Below the pieces are notes generated by a model. The model saw only the letters and a program-made list of their open reading frames with translations, did no database searches and had not been told where the DNA came from. Of a stretch of 64,000 bases of DNA, positions 48,226-56,426 are shown one piece after another. The first letter of the stretch is position 1; each line of letters begins with the position of its first letter. The translations under genes and the position numbers were made by a program. The stretch is from Shewanella inventionis (GTDB lineage Bacteria; Pseudomonadota; Gammaproteobacteria; Enterobacterales; Shewanellaceae): positions 58,846-122,845 of the forward strand of contig NZ_BMII01000017.1 in the NCBI RefSeq assembly GCF_014641855.1. The letters run 5' to 3'.

Positions 48226-49635
48226 ATGATTAATTTATTAGTAGACGTGATGATGAAAGTTTCTCGGCCATTACGTAGCAAGACAGGGATTACAATACTG
48301 GTCGCAGGGCTGGCATTATTGACACTGACCTCTTGGTCTTTACAAAGTGAAGAGCTCGACCCAAATCAGATTAAGTTTCCTAATCAGTTTGCATCTTGGG
48401 AGGCCACAGTAGAGCAGGACGAAAGCGAAGATATGTTGGCGCAATATCCTGCCAGTATTATTTTGTGGGCAGGCTCATCTTTTGCCAAAGAATATCATAG
48501 CCCACGTGGCCACCAGTTTGCGGTTGCAGACGTTACTCATACTTTACGTACTGGTGTTGCAGTGGCTGAAGGTGACAAAGGCTTATCAGCCAGTTGCTGG
48601 ACCTGTAAAACACCAGACGCCCCAAGACTGATGAAACAAATGGGGATTGAAGGGTATTCTGGTGCTAATTTTGTCGATTTAGGCCGTGAAATAAAATCGG
48701 TCGTGTATTGCAGTGATTGCCATGTCGATGGCAGTGCGGAGTTAACCTTACCTCGTCCATATGCTCAAGATGCCATGGCAAAAATTAAACTGCCATTTGA
48801 TAAGCAAGACAGCACAATGCAAGGGGCGCAGGTATGCGGCCAATGCCATGTAACGTATTACTTTCAGCCAGAAAAAAGCAATAAGGTAAATATACCGTGG
48901 ATTTTTGGCAGCACAGCTGATGACATTGAAAAATACTATGACACTCGCCGCTTTTATGAGTGGATCCACCCTATTTCAAAAACACCTATATTAAAGGCTC
49001 GTCACCCAGAATTTGAACACTGGAGTCGTTCTACTCACGCTAAAAAAGGGGTGACTTGCATTACCTGTCATATGCCACAAGTGAGCGATGATAAAGGGCA
49101 AACCTTTACCGATCATAAAGTGGCTGGCGCCATGGATAATTTTGATAAAACCTGCATTAGTTGTCATAGCAGTAAAACCGCATTAGCCAAGAAACTCGAT
49201 AACGCTAAAAATGACATAAACGAGCGGGCACGAAATCTAGAGTTATTACTGGTTAAAGCCCATTACGAAGCAAAAGCTGCTTGGGATGCAGGCGCGACAT
49301 GGCCACAAATGAATGATTCTATTATGGCTATCCGTCATGCGCAGTGGCGTTGGGATTTTGCCATGGCATCACATGGATTATATGCTCATAACCCTAAAGA
49401 GGGTGTGGCACTGTTGAGCGTAGCAACAGAGCAAATTACTTATGGTCGTGAAGCATTAGCTCGAATTTTAGCGCAACTTTCGGTTACTCAAGTTGAGTAT
49501 CCTGATATTTCGACAAAGCAAACTGCCCATGCTGCTATAGGATTTATTGAAGCCGACGCGATTAAAGCAAAACAAGCGTTTATTAAAGACGAAGTGGATA
49601 AGCATTGGCATCCGGTGGCTAAAACCGGTTATTAA
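48226..49635 (+). CDS. nrfA: pentahaem cytochrome c nitrite reductase
   Basis: Reduces nitrite to ammonium with six electrons in the periplasm. The 469-aa protein has a signal peptide (hydrophobic core ~21-36) and five haem sites: CWTCK at 124-128 (the catalytic haem with lysine ligand, diagnostic of NrfA), CSDCH at 162-166, CGQCH at 204-208, CITCH at 278-282 and CISCH at 310-314. Length is close to E. coli NrfA (478 aa). No nrfB or nrfH follows; in Shewanella the quinol oxidase CymA supplies electrons. A terminator follows. Confidence 0.96.
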   Translation: MINLLVDVMMKVSRPLRSKTGITILVAGLALLTLTSWSLQSEELDPNQIKFPNQFASWEATVEQDESEDMLAQYPASIILWAGSSFAKEYHSPRGHQFAVADVTHTLRTGVAVAEGDKGLSASCWTCKTPDAPRLMKQMGIEGYSGANFVDLGREIKSVVYCSDCHVDGSAELTLPRPYAQDAMAKIKLPFDKQDSTMQGAQVCGQCHVTYYFQPEKSNKVNIPWIFGSTADDIEKYYDTRRFYEWIHPISKTPILKARHPEFEHWSRSTHAKKGVTCITCHMPQVSDDKGQTFTDHKVAGAMDNFDKTCISCHSSKTALAKKLDNAKNDINERARNLELLLVKAHYEAKAAWDAGATWPQMNDSIMAIRHAQWRWDFAMASHGLYAHNPKEGVALLSVATEQITYGREALARILAQLSVTQVEYPDISTKQTAHAAIGFIEADAIKAKQAFIKDEVDKHWHPVAKTGY

Positions 49636-49664
49636 TTTGCTTTGTTAACCCTTTGAATAACCAC

Positions 49665-49690
49665 ACGCCCGAGCCTAGCTTGGGCGTTTT
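49665..49690 (+). terminator. intrinsic terminator after nrfA
   Basis: ACGCCC...GGGCGT stem followed by TTTT, 30 bases after the stop. Confidence 0.75.
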
Positions 49691-49848
49691 GCTATTTATC
49701 TACCATAGTGATCTGTATTTTACCTTATCTCGTATTATCTCTTAATTAAATAAGTCTGAATTTGAATGCATGAAACACTTTGATCTTATTGTGATTTAAG
49801 GCATTGTTTATTTTATGCTCACAAGAATAGCATTAGAGGAGTTGGTTA

Positions 49849-50352
49849 ATGCAAGGTGCACAATCGGTAGTTGATATATCAGCTGAACCATCAAATGGCG
49901 TAAATGCAACGTCTAGTCATGGCTACCCTGCTATTGTAGATGCATTTATTAATATGTATCAGCAACTTAACAAAGACAATTTGCATTTGCTACGCCAAGT
50001 TTATCGCGACGATATCGCTTTTCGCGATCCTATGCATCAGGTTAATGGCATCGACGATCTCACTCGTTACTTTGCCAATATGTACCTTAACGTTACCCAC
50101 ATTGAATTTAATATTAAAGAAGTGGTTGTGAGTCATAACAATAGCCAGGCGGCATTATATTGGACCATGACTTATTCGCACCCTAAGTTAAACAAAGGCC
50201 AGCAGATTCAGGTTGACGGCATGTCGCAACTTAAGTTTGATGACAAAATCTATGCCCATCGCGACTATTTTGACCTTGGGCAAATGTTGTATGAACAGGT
50301 GCCATTTTTAGGTGGGTTGATTGGTCTGTTAAAAAATCGGGCGGCCAAGTAA
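49849..50352 (+). CDS. NTF2/SnoaL-like protein, first gene of lipid-modification cluster
   Basis: A 167-aa protein with an NTF2-like fold at ~25-145 (PAIVDAFINMYQQLN, then DIAFRDPMHQVNGIDDLTRYF). Such small cone-shaped domains bind hydrophobic substrates; the catalytic use here is unknown. AGAGGAG lies before the ATG. Its stop overlaps the start of the SDR gene by one base. As the first gene after a 213-bp gap with the nrfA terminator, it should carry the cluster's promoter; a TGATCT box is at 49781, but no convincing partner element was found. Confidence 0.8.
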   Translation: MQGAQSVVDISAEPSNGVNATSSHGYPAIVDAFINMYQQLNKDNLHLLRQVYRDDIAFRDPMHQVNGIDDLTRYFANMYLNVTHIEFNIKEVVVSHNNSQAALYWTMTYSHPKLNKGQQIQVDGMSQLKFDDKIYAHRDYFDLGQMLYEQVPFLGGLIGLLKNRAAK

Positions 50353-51128
50353 TGGTGATGACAACCGCTAAAACGCCGGCAGTACTCATCACTGGTGCTA
50401 GCTCAGGCATCGGCTTTGCGTTGGCAGAATATTACCTTACTCAAGGTATGCAAGTGATTGCTTGTGGTCGTAACCGCGAGGCGCTGCAAAACATTAGCGG
50501 CGCGACACCACTTGCATTTGATATTACCGACAATGCACAAGTGCAAATTGCGGCCACTGAACTTAAGCGGTTGTTGCTCGATAACCATTGGCAATTACAG
50601 CACGTGATACTCAATGCCGGCAGTTGCGAATATATCGACGATGCATTGCATTTTGACTCGGCATTATTTGCCCGAGTGATTAACACTAATGTGATTGCGA
50701 TGGGTTATTGTCTAGAACATTTTTTACCGTTACTTAGCCGTGGCGCTCAACTTGGGTTGATGAGTTCAAGTGCGACCTACTTACCGTTTCCTCGGGCTGA
50801 AGCTTATGGAGCATCAAAAGCGGCGATTAGTTATCTAGGTCGCAGTTTACGGGTCGACTTGGCCGAGCACGATATTGGCGTGAGTGTTATTTGCCCAGGA
50901 TTTGTTAAAACTCCTTTAACCGATAAAAACGATTTTGCCATGCCAATGCAAATTACTGCTCAGCAAGCAGCAGTGGCTATTTATAACGGCATGCAACGCC
51001 AACGTAATGAAATTCACTTTCCGGGCAAATTTACCTGGTTACTTAAATTGGCTTCGTTATTACCAGAGTCATTGCTGGTGTCTTTACTAGCAAAGAAAAA
51101 TAACAAAAATAGCACTAAGGATGATTAA
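50352..51128 (+). CDS. short-chain dehydrogenase/reductase
   Basis: A 258-aa NAD(P)-dependent oxidoreductase. The cofactor motif TGASSGIG is at about residues 15-22, NAG near 91, catalytic Ser in LMSSSATYLPFP, and the YxxxK pair in AEAYGASKAAISYLGR. It starts at the ATG that overlaps the previous stop. In homologous clusters it works with the following FAD protein and DUF1365. Substrate unknown, probably a lipid-like hydroxyl or ketone. Confidence 0.88.
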   Translation: MVMTTAKTPAVLITGASSGIGFALAEYYLTQGMQVIACGRNREALQNISGATPLAFDITDNAQVQIAATELKRLLLDNHWQLQHVILNAGSCEYIDDALHFDSALFARVINTNVIAMGYCLEHFLPLLSRGAQLGLMSSSATYLPFPRAEAYGASKAAISYLGRSLRVDLAEHDIGVSVICPGFVKTPLTDKNDFAMPMQITAQQAAVAIYNGMQRQRNEIHFPGKFTWLLKLASLLPESLLVSLLAKKNNKNSTKDD

Positions 51129-52397
51129 ATGAAAAATATCGCCGTGATCGGTACGGGTATTTCTGGCTTAACTTGCGCACATCTATTGAGCCGCAAACAC
51201 AATGTTACCGTGTTTGAAGCTAATGATTATATTGGCGGACACACAGCAACGGTTGATGTTGAAGTGGCAGGTAAGTCGTATGCCATTGATACCGGTTTTA
51301 TTGTATTTAACGACCGTACTTACCCACGATTTGAAAAACTCATGGAGCAGCTCAAAGTTAAATCCATGCCGACTGAAATGAGTTTTAGTGTAAACAACGC
51401 CATTACAGGGCTTGAATATAATGGTCATAATTTATGGAGTTTATTTGCCCAACGCCGAAATTTATTCCGCCCCAGCTTTTATCGATTCCTTGGCGAAATC
51501 GTGCGCTTTAATAACGGCTGTAAAGCGATTTATGAAGCCGACAACTACCCTAACGCCACATTGGGTGAATACCTAGATCAAAACAACTTTTCTGCCTTTT
51601 TTTGCGAGCATTATATTTTGCCCATGGGCGCAGCAATTTGGTCTTCCAGTATTGATGATATGCGCAGTTTTTCATTACGGTTTTTTATTCGTTTTTTTCA
51701 GCACCACGGTCTGCTCAACATTAATGACCGCCCACAATGGTATGTACTTGAAGGCGGCTCACGCAGTTACATTCCGGCATTAACCGCCCCGTTTAAAGAG
51801 CGCATTCACCTTAACTCACCCGTTACAGGCATTAAACGCAGTGACGATGGCGTGCAGGTGCAAGTGTCTCATGGCGAGTGGCAACAGTTTGATGATGTGG
51901 TATTAACTTGCCATAGCGATCAAGCATTAGCCATGCTTTGCGATCCAAGCCAAGACGAGACAGATATATTGGCACCAATGGCCTATCAAAATAATGAGGT
52001 CGTGCTTCATACTGATATTAATGTATTGCCAAAACGCAAAGCGGCTTGGGCAAGTTGGAACTATCGTCTTGATGGTAAAAATGAGTTAGATGTTGCCCAG
52101 CGTCCAGCGAGCGTCACCTATAACATGAACATATTGCAGCGTTTACCCAAAGATGCGCCAACCTTTTGTGTGACGTTAAATCAAACTGATTTAATTGATG
52201 AAACTAAAATCTTACGTAAATTTAATTATGCTCATCCGGTGTTTAATGACGCCAGCATGAAATCTCAAGCTAAAAAAGCGCTAATCAACGGAAAACGTCA
52301 TACTTATTATGCGGGCGCCTATTGGCACAATGGTTTTCATGAAGACGGGGTGCGAAGCGCAGTTGACGTATGTAACTTATTTGGGATCACCTTATGA
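51129..52397 (+). CDS. FAD-dependent amine-oxidase-like oxidoreductase
   Basis: A 422-aa flavoprotein beginning with the dinucleotide site GTGISGLTCAHLLSRKH and FEANDYIGGHTATVDV. The C-terminus YAGAYWHNGFHEDGVRSAVDV closes the FAD site. The family covers desaturase/isomerase-like enzymes next to Cfa methyltransferases. It starts directly after the SDR stop and overlaps the DUF1365 gene by four bases. A role in oxidising or desaturating an unsaturated acyl chain is inferred from the neighbours. Confidence 0.88.
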   Translation: MKNIAVIGTGISGLTCAHLLSRKHNVTVFEANDYIGGHTATVDVEVAGKSYAIDTGFIVFNDRTYPRFEKLMEQLKVKSMPTEMSFSVNNAITGLEYNGHNLWSLFAQRRNLFRPSFYRFLGEIVRFNNGCKAIYEADNYPNATLGEYLDQNNFSAFFCEHYILPMGAAIWSSSIDDMRSFSLRFFIRFFQHHGLLNINDRPQWYVLEGGSRSYIPALTAPFKERIHLNSPVTGIKRSDDGVQVQVSHGEWQQFDDVVLTCHSDQALAMLCDPSQDETDILAPMAYQNNEVVLHTDINVLPKRKAAWASWNYRLDGKNELDVAQRPASVTYNMNILQRLPKDAPTFCVTLNQTDLIDETKILRKFNYAHPVFNDASMKSQAKKALINGKRHTYYAGAYWHNGFHEDGVRSAVDVCNLFGITL

Positions 52398-53206
52398 CAT
52401 TAACATCATCGCCACAGACCTTACATAGCGGCATTTATACCGGTACGGTGAGCCATCGTCGCCACGTGCCTAAAGTGCACAGTTTTGGTTACAAGTTGGC
52501 GATGATGGCAATTGATTTAGATGAAGTCGATGCCATATGTGCCAGCAGTAAGCTGTTTTCGACAGACAGGTTTACTCCGCTTAAATTTAAACCAAGCGAC
52601 TACCTTAACGAATTGGATAAGCAATTTGCTGATGCATTCGTGTTGCCGCCAGCCTGTCATGGTGATGATGCCAGTGCGTTAAAACACCGGGTGTTAGCCA
52701 CCATTAAGCATTTAGGCGCGAGCCAAGTATGCGATAAAGTGATTTTTTCGGGGCAAATTCGTCATTGCGGATTTTATTTTAGCCCGGTGAATTTTTATTT
52801 TTGTTACCACCAAGATGAAATGGTTTATATGCTGGCAGAGGTAAGTAATACCCCCTGGAATGAACGCCATTGCTATCTAGTGGACATGGCCAATACTACC
52901 CACACCGACAAGGTGTTTCATGTGTCGCCGTTTATGAATTTAGACATGCATTACTTATGGCGAATTACCGCGCCATCTAAGTTTTTAAAGGTGACCATTG
53001 AAAACCGCAACGCGAGCAACGATAAACTCTTTGATGCTGGTGTGGTGCTTAAACGCCAGGAGATAAGCGCGAAAAGTATCCGAGGTTTTATGCTGCATTT
53101 TCCGCTGATGACAGCAAACATTATGTTAGGTATTTATTGGCAGGCATTAAAGCTATTTTTAAAACGTATTCCTTTTGTGAGTAAACAAGCCACCAAAGCT
53201 TTGTAA
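52394..53206 (+). CDS. DUF1365 family protein
   Basis: A 270-aa protein with the DUF1365 motifs SGIYTGTVSHRRHVPKVHSF, FSPVNFYFCYH, MLAEVSNTPWNERHCYLV and VSPFMNLDMHYLW. The many conserved His and the MNLDMHY segment suggest a metal or lipid site but no function is proved. It overlaps the preceding gene (ATGA) and is separated from cfa by 109 bases, the largest gap in the cluster. Confidence 0.87.
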   Translation: MTLTSSPQTLHSGIYTGTVSHRRHVPKVHSFGYKLAMMAIDLDEVDAICASSKLFSTDRFTPLKFKPSDYLNELDKQFADAFVLPPACHGDDASALKHRVLATIKHLGASQVCDKVIFSGQIRHCGFYFSPVNFYFCYHQDEMVYMLAEVSNTPWNERHCYLVDMANTTHTDKVFHVSPFMNLDMHYLWRITAPSKFLKVTIENRNASNDKLFDAGVVLKRQEISAKSIRGFMLHFPLMTANIMLGIYWQALKLFLKRIPFVSKQATKAL

Positions 53207-53315
53207 TTTGAGCACCCATAGCCAACAATCAATTGTAAACCAAATGGACAACTGCAGCGTATAAACACTTAATAAGGTTAAAAAGCCTATAACAGTGATG
53301 AACTGGAGACAAAAA

Positions 53316-54554
53316 ATGGAAAATACGGCCACAGAAAGTAGCATGGCTCAAGCTGGTTTATCAGACAGTCTTGCAAGAAAGATTTTATTACGTGCACTGG
53401 CGCATCTTGCAGAAGGTCATTTAACAATTGTCGATGGGGCGGATACCGCAGCTTTTGGCGACACTAAAAGCGATATTCATGCCGTAATGCAAGTTAGGCA
53501 TGCTAGTTTTTACCGTCAGGTAGTATTTGGGGGCTCAATTGGTGCCGGTGAAGCCTATATTCAAGGCCATTGGTGCAGCCCTGATTTAACAAAAGTGGTG
53601 CAAGTGTTTGCGCGCAACTTAGCCTTGCTCGACAACATTGAGCGTTATTTTTCGTGGCTAAGTAACGGCATTAGCCGTGTAAAACATGTGCTAAATCGTA
53701 ATTCTGAGGCGGGTTCTAAGCGCAATATTTTGGCGCATTACGATTTAGGTAATGACATGTATCAGCAGTTTTTAGACCCAGAAATGATGTACTCAAGTGC
53801 GTTATATCCTAGCGATGACAGTACATTAAACGAAGCGCAAATTCATAAACTGCACACCATTTGTGAGCGTTTAGATTTAACCCCTGGGCAAACCCTGCTT
53901 GAAGTCGGCACAGGTTGGGGCGCATTAGCCATTTATGCAGCTAAGCACTTTGGCGTTAATGTTACCACCACAACTATTTCTGACGCGCAATATGACTATG
54001 CTGTTGCCCGTGTTAAGCAAGAAGGGTTAGAAGACAAAATAACCCTGCTTAAGCAAGATTATCGCCTGTTAACGGGCGAATACGACCGTGTGGTATCAAT
54101 CGAAATGATTGAAGCGGTTGGTCATGAATACCTCGCTGGGTTCTTCGAAAAGCTACAAAACCTACTCAAGCCCAATGGTCTTATGCTTATTCAAGCCATT
54201 ACCATTGCAGATCAGCGTTACGACAGCTACCGCAAGGGTGTTGATTTTATTCAACGTTATATTTTCCCTGGTGGTTGCTTACCCTCAGTGAGCGAAATGA
54301 CCAAACACATTGCCAAAAAAACAGACATGGTCACCTGGTCTGTGAGTGACATGGGTAAAGATTACGCTCGTACGTTAAAACACTGGCATGAAAATTTTGA
54401 TGCAGCTTACGATAAAATTAAAGCGTTAAATTACGGCGATGACTTTATCAGAATGTGGAAGTTTTACTTAAGCTACTGCGAAGGCGGCTTTTTAGAACGT
54501 ACAACCAGTACTGTGCACTTGGTTGCCGTTAGGCCGCAATATCGCTTGAAATAA
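53316..54554 (+). CDS. cyclopropane-fatty-acid synthase-like SAM methyltransferase
   Basis: A 412-aa enzyme that methylates unsaturated phospholipid acyl chains with SAM. It contains the SAM motif LEVGTGWGALAIYAAKHFG (~200), bicarbonate/active-site segment VSIEMIEAVGHEYL, YIFPGGCLPS, and the C-terminal LSYCEGGFLERTTSTVHLV. ATG 53316 is preceded by GGAG; the longer frame from 53295 is not needed. The close genes indicate a specialised Cfa paralogue (in some bacteria such enzymes make methylated or furan fatty-acid precursors) rather than the housekeeping cfa. Confidence 0.9.
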   Translation: MENTATESSMAQAGLSDSLARKILLRALAHLAEGHLTIVDGADTAAFGDTKSDIHAVMQVRHASFYRQVVFGGSIGAGEAYIQGHWCSPDLTKVVQVFARNLALLDNIERYFSWLSNGISRVKHVLNRNSEAGSKRNILAHYDLGNDMYQQFLDPEMMYSSALYPSDDSTLNEAQIHKLHTICERLDLTPGQTLLEVGTGWGALAIYAAKHFGVNVTTTTISDAQYDYAVARVKQEGLEDKITLLKQDYRLLTGEYDRVVSIEMIEAVGHEYLAGFFEKLQNLLKPNGLMLIQAITIADQRYDSYRKGVDFIQRYIFPGGCLPSVSEMTKHIAKKTDMVTWSVSDMGKDYARTLKHWHENFDAAYDKIKALNYGDDFIRMWKFYLSYCEGGFLERTTSTVHLVAVRPQYRLK

Positions 54555-54578
54555 ACTTGCTGATGCGACGAGGTGCTT

Positions 54579-55097
54579 ATGCCTAACCCCAAGCTATTTA
54601 TTATCCTAAACGCGTTATCGTTTCAGTTAGTTTGGTGGGCAGGTGTGCTGGCGGGTAATCAGCTTATTTTATTGTCTATTCTGCTTATTGCTGGGCACTT
54701 TCTGTTATCGCAATCGCCCCAAAAAGACGCCCAGTTAATGTGTTTTTGTGCTTTAGTTGGCATGAGTGTCGATACATTATTAACCTGGTTTGGTCTGTTT
54801 GTGTTTGCTCAAACGCCTTATTGGTTAGCGTTGCTTTGGTTAATTTTCGCATTAAGTTTGGGTTACAGTTTAGTGTTTTTTCAGCAGCTTAATTTAGTAT
54901 TACAAGCATTGTTTGGTGGCATATTTGGGGCGCTAAGCTATATCGCAGGTGCTGAGTTTGGCGCGGTAGTGTTACCACACGGTCATTGGTTTAGCGGTAT
55001 TGTGCTTGCGGTGATCTGGAGTGTGTTGTTTCCCGTATTATTGTTAATAAGTCGCGGTGAATACATGCCTAACATTACACAGAGGACTCGGCAATGA
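54579..55097 (+). CDS. DUF2878 membrane protein
   Basis: A 172-aa integral membrane protein with about six segments. It matches DUF2878: FQLVWWAGVLAGNQ near the start, GMSVDTLLTWFGLF and LSYIAGAEFGAVVLPHGHW. ATG 54579 follows GAGG; the GTG at 54573 is an alternative. Its stop overlaps the next start (ATGA). Probably a membrane partner of the Cfa cluster; function unknown. Confidence 0.82.
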   Translation: MPNPKLFIILNALSFQLVWWAGVLAGNQLILLSILLIAGHFLLSQSPQKDAQLMCFCALVGMSVDTLLTWFGLFVFAQTPYWLALLWLIFALSLGYSLVFFQQLNLVLQALFGGIFGALSYIAGAEFGAVVLPHGHWFSGIVLAVIWSVLFPVLLLISRGEYMPNITQRTRQ

Positions 55098-55738
55098 AAT
55101 CGGTAAATGAAGCAGTTAATGTGACCCGTAATGCCTATCAATGGTTAGTTGAGTTGCTATTTGGTGTTGTAGGGGCCGTGGTAGTGATGCTTGTTGTGGC
55201 ATTAAGCATAAGCGATGCTATGGCTAATCAAACCTTAGCAAACAATGCGAGTAGCCTTAAAAGTTCCAATGGTGTAAAAAATAGCGTTAGCATGTCAACA
55301 GCACCAACGGCTTTATTGCAAGTTGGGGCTGCGAGTATGAGCGTGCTGTGGTTAGATATTTACAGTGCAACTTTATACAGCCTCGACGGTAAATACCAAG
55401 CCAACCAACTGCCAATTAAGCTTGAAATAGAATATCACCGCGACATTGAAGCCAAAGATTTAATCGACGCCACTGTTGATCAATGGTTGCACATAGGGTT
55501 ATCAAAGCAAAAAATTGATGAGTATCACGACCAGTTAGCTCAGGCATGGCCCGATGTGAAAGAGGGCGACAGGTTAACGTTTATGGTGAACTCAGCCACT
55601 CAAGCTGAGTTTTTATTTAATGATAAGCCTTACTTTGGCGTGACAAATGCAGACTTTCCTGCTGATTTTTTGGCGATATGGTTATCTGAAAAAACCAGTC
55701 GGCCTAAACTGCGTCAGCAATTGATTGGCATGAACTGA
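55094..55738 (+). CDS. chalcone isomerase-like exported protein
   Basis: A 214-aa protein with one N-terminal membrane/signal segment (~19-44) and a chalcone-isomerase-like domain (~70-205) with LLQVGAASMSVLWLDIYSAT, LEIEYHRDIEAKDLI and NDKPYFGVTNADFPADFLAIWL. Bacterial proteins of this kind are thought to bind fatty acids. It overlaps DUF2878 by four bases. The membrane location is probably the periplasmic face. Confidence 0.8.
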   Translation: MKSVNEAVNVTRNAYQWLVELLFGVVGAVVVMLVVALSISDAMANQTLANNASSLKSSNGVKNSVSMSTAPTALLQVGAASMSVLWLDIYSATLYSLDGKYQANQLPIKLEIEYHRDIEAKDLIDATVDQWLHIGLSKQKIDEYHDQLAQAWPDVKEGDRLTFMVNSATQAEFLFNDKPYFGVTNADFPADFLAIWLSEKTSRPKLRQQLIGMN

Positions 55739-55756
55739 ACAAACTAAGGTTGAAAT

Positions 55757-56347
55757 ATGATAGCTAAAATCACTCCATTTGTGCGCACAACATCGTGGCT
55801 AAAAAATTGGCGTCAAACAGCGTTATTTTCACTATTAGTGCTATGCGTTATGTCATGTTCGTCAGCATCGATAGATGATTATGCAGATACCACTCCAGGG
55901 CTCGATCTAGCAGAATTTTTTGATGGTAAGCTAACCGCTGCCGGTATTGTGCAAGATTTCTCAGGCAAGGTGACACGTAAATTTACCGTAACCATGGAAG
56001 CACATTGGAGCGATACCCCACAAGGTAAACAAGGGGTGATCAATGAGTGGTTTGTTTATGATGATGGAGAAAAGCAAACACGAGTGTGGACTATCATCGA
56101 TAAAGGCAACGGTAAATATCAAGGCTCCGCCAATGACATTTTAGGTATTGCCCAAGGCGAAGCGCAGGGCAGTGCATTGCGCTGGCGTTACGATATGATT
56201 TTGCCAGTCGATGGCAGCGAATACGAAGTGCATTTTGACGATTGGATGTTTTTGGTTGACCAAAATACCATCATTAATAAAAGCGACATTATCAAGTTTG
56301 GCGTGACAGTTGCGCAAGTAACGTTAGTGATATCAAAGCAAATGTAA
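55757..56347 (+). CDS. DUF3833 lipoprotein
   Basis: A 196-aa lipoprotein with lipobox LVLCVMSC (acylated Cys near residue 34) and the DUF3833 domain: LDLAEFFDGKLTAAGIVQDF, WVIID-type strand (VWTIIDKGNGKYQGSANDI) and DDWMFLVDQNTIINKS. It is lipocalin-like and could present or accept the modified lipid. The last gene of the cluster; no terminator was seen before the repeat array starting about 80 bases later. Confidence 0.83.
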   Translation: MIAKITPFVRTTSWLKNWRQTALFSLLVLCVMSCSSASIDDYADTTPGLDLAEFFDGKLTAAGIVQDFSGKVTRKFTVTMEAHWSDTPQGKQGVINEWFVYDDGEKQTRVWTIIDKGNGKYQGSANDILGIAQGEAQGSALRWRYDMILPVDGSEYEVHFDDWMFLVDQNTIINKSDIIKFGVTVAQVTLVISKQM

Positions 56348-56426
56348 GAGAATGATCTCGTTGAGCATTTGCTAACTGATTTATGGGTAAAAGTGTTTTA
56401 GCTACTTTCTCGCCGTCCAACTCTCA

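Noticed and set aside
49781..49805. ECF11-type promoter before the lipid cluster
   Set aside because: A TGATCT word is present but no matching downstream element at the proper distance.
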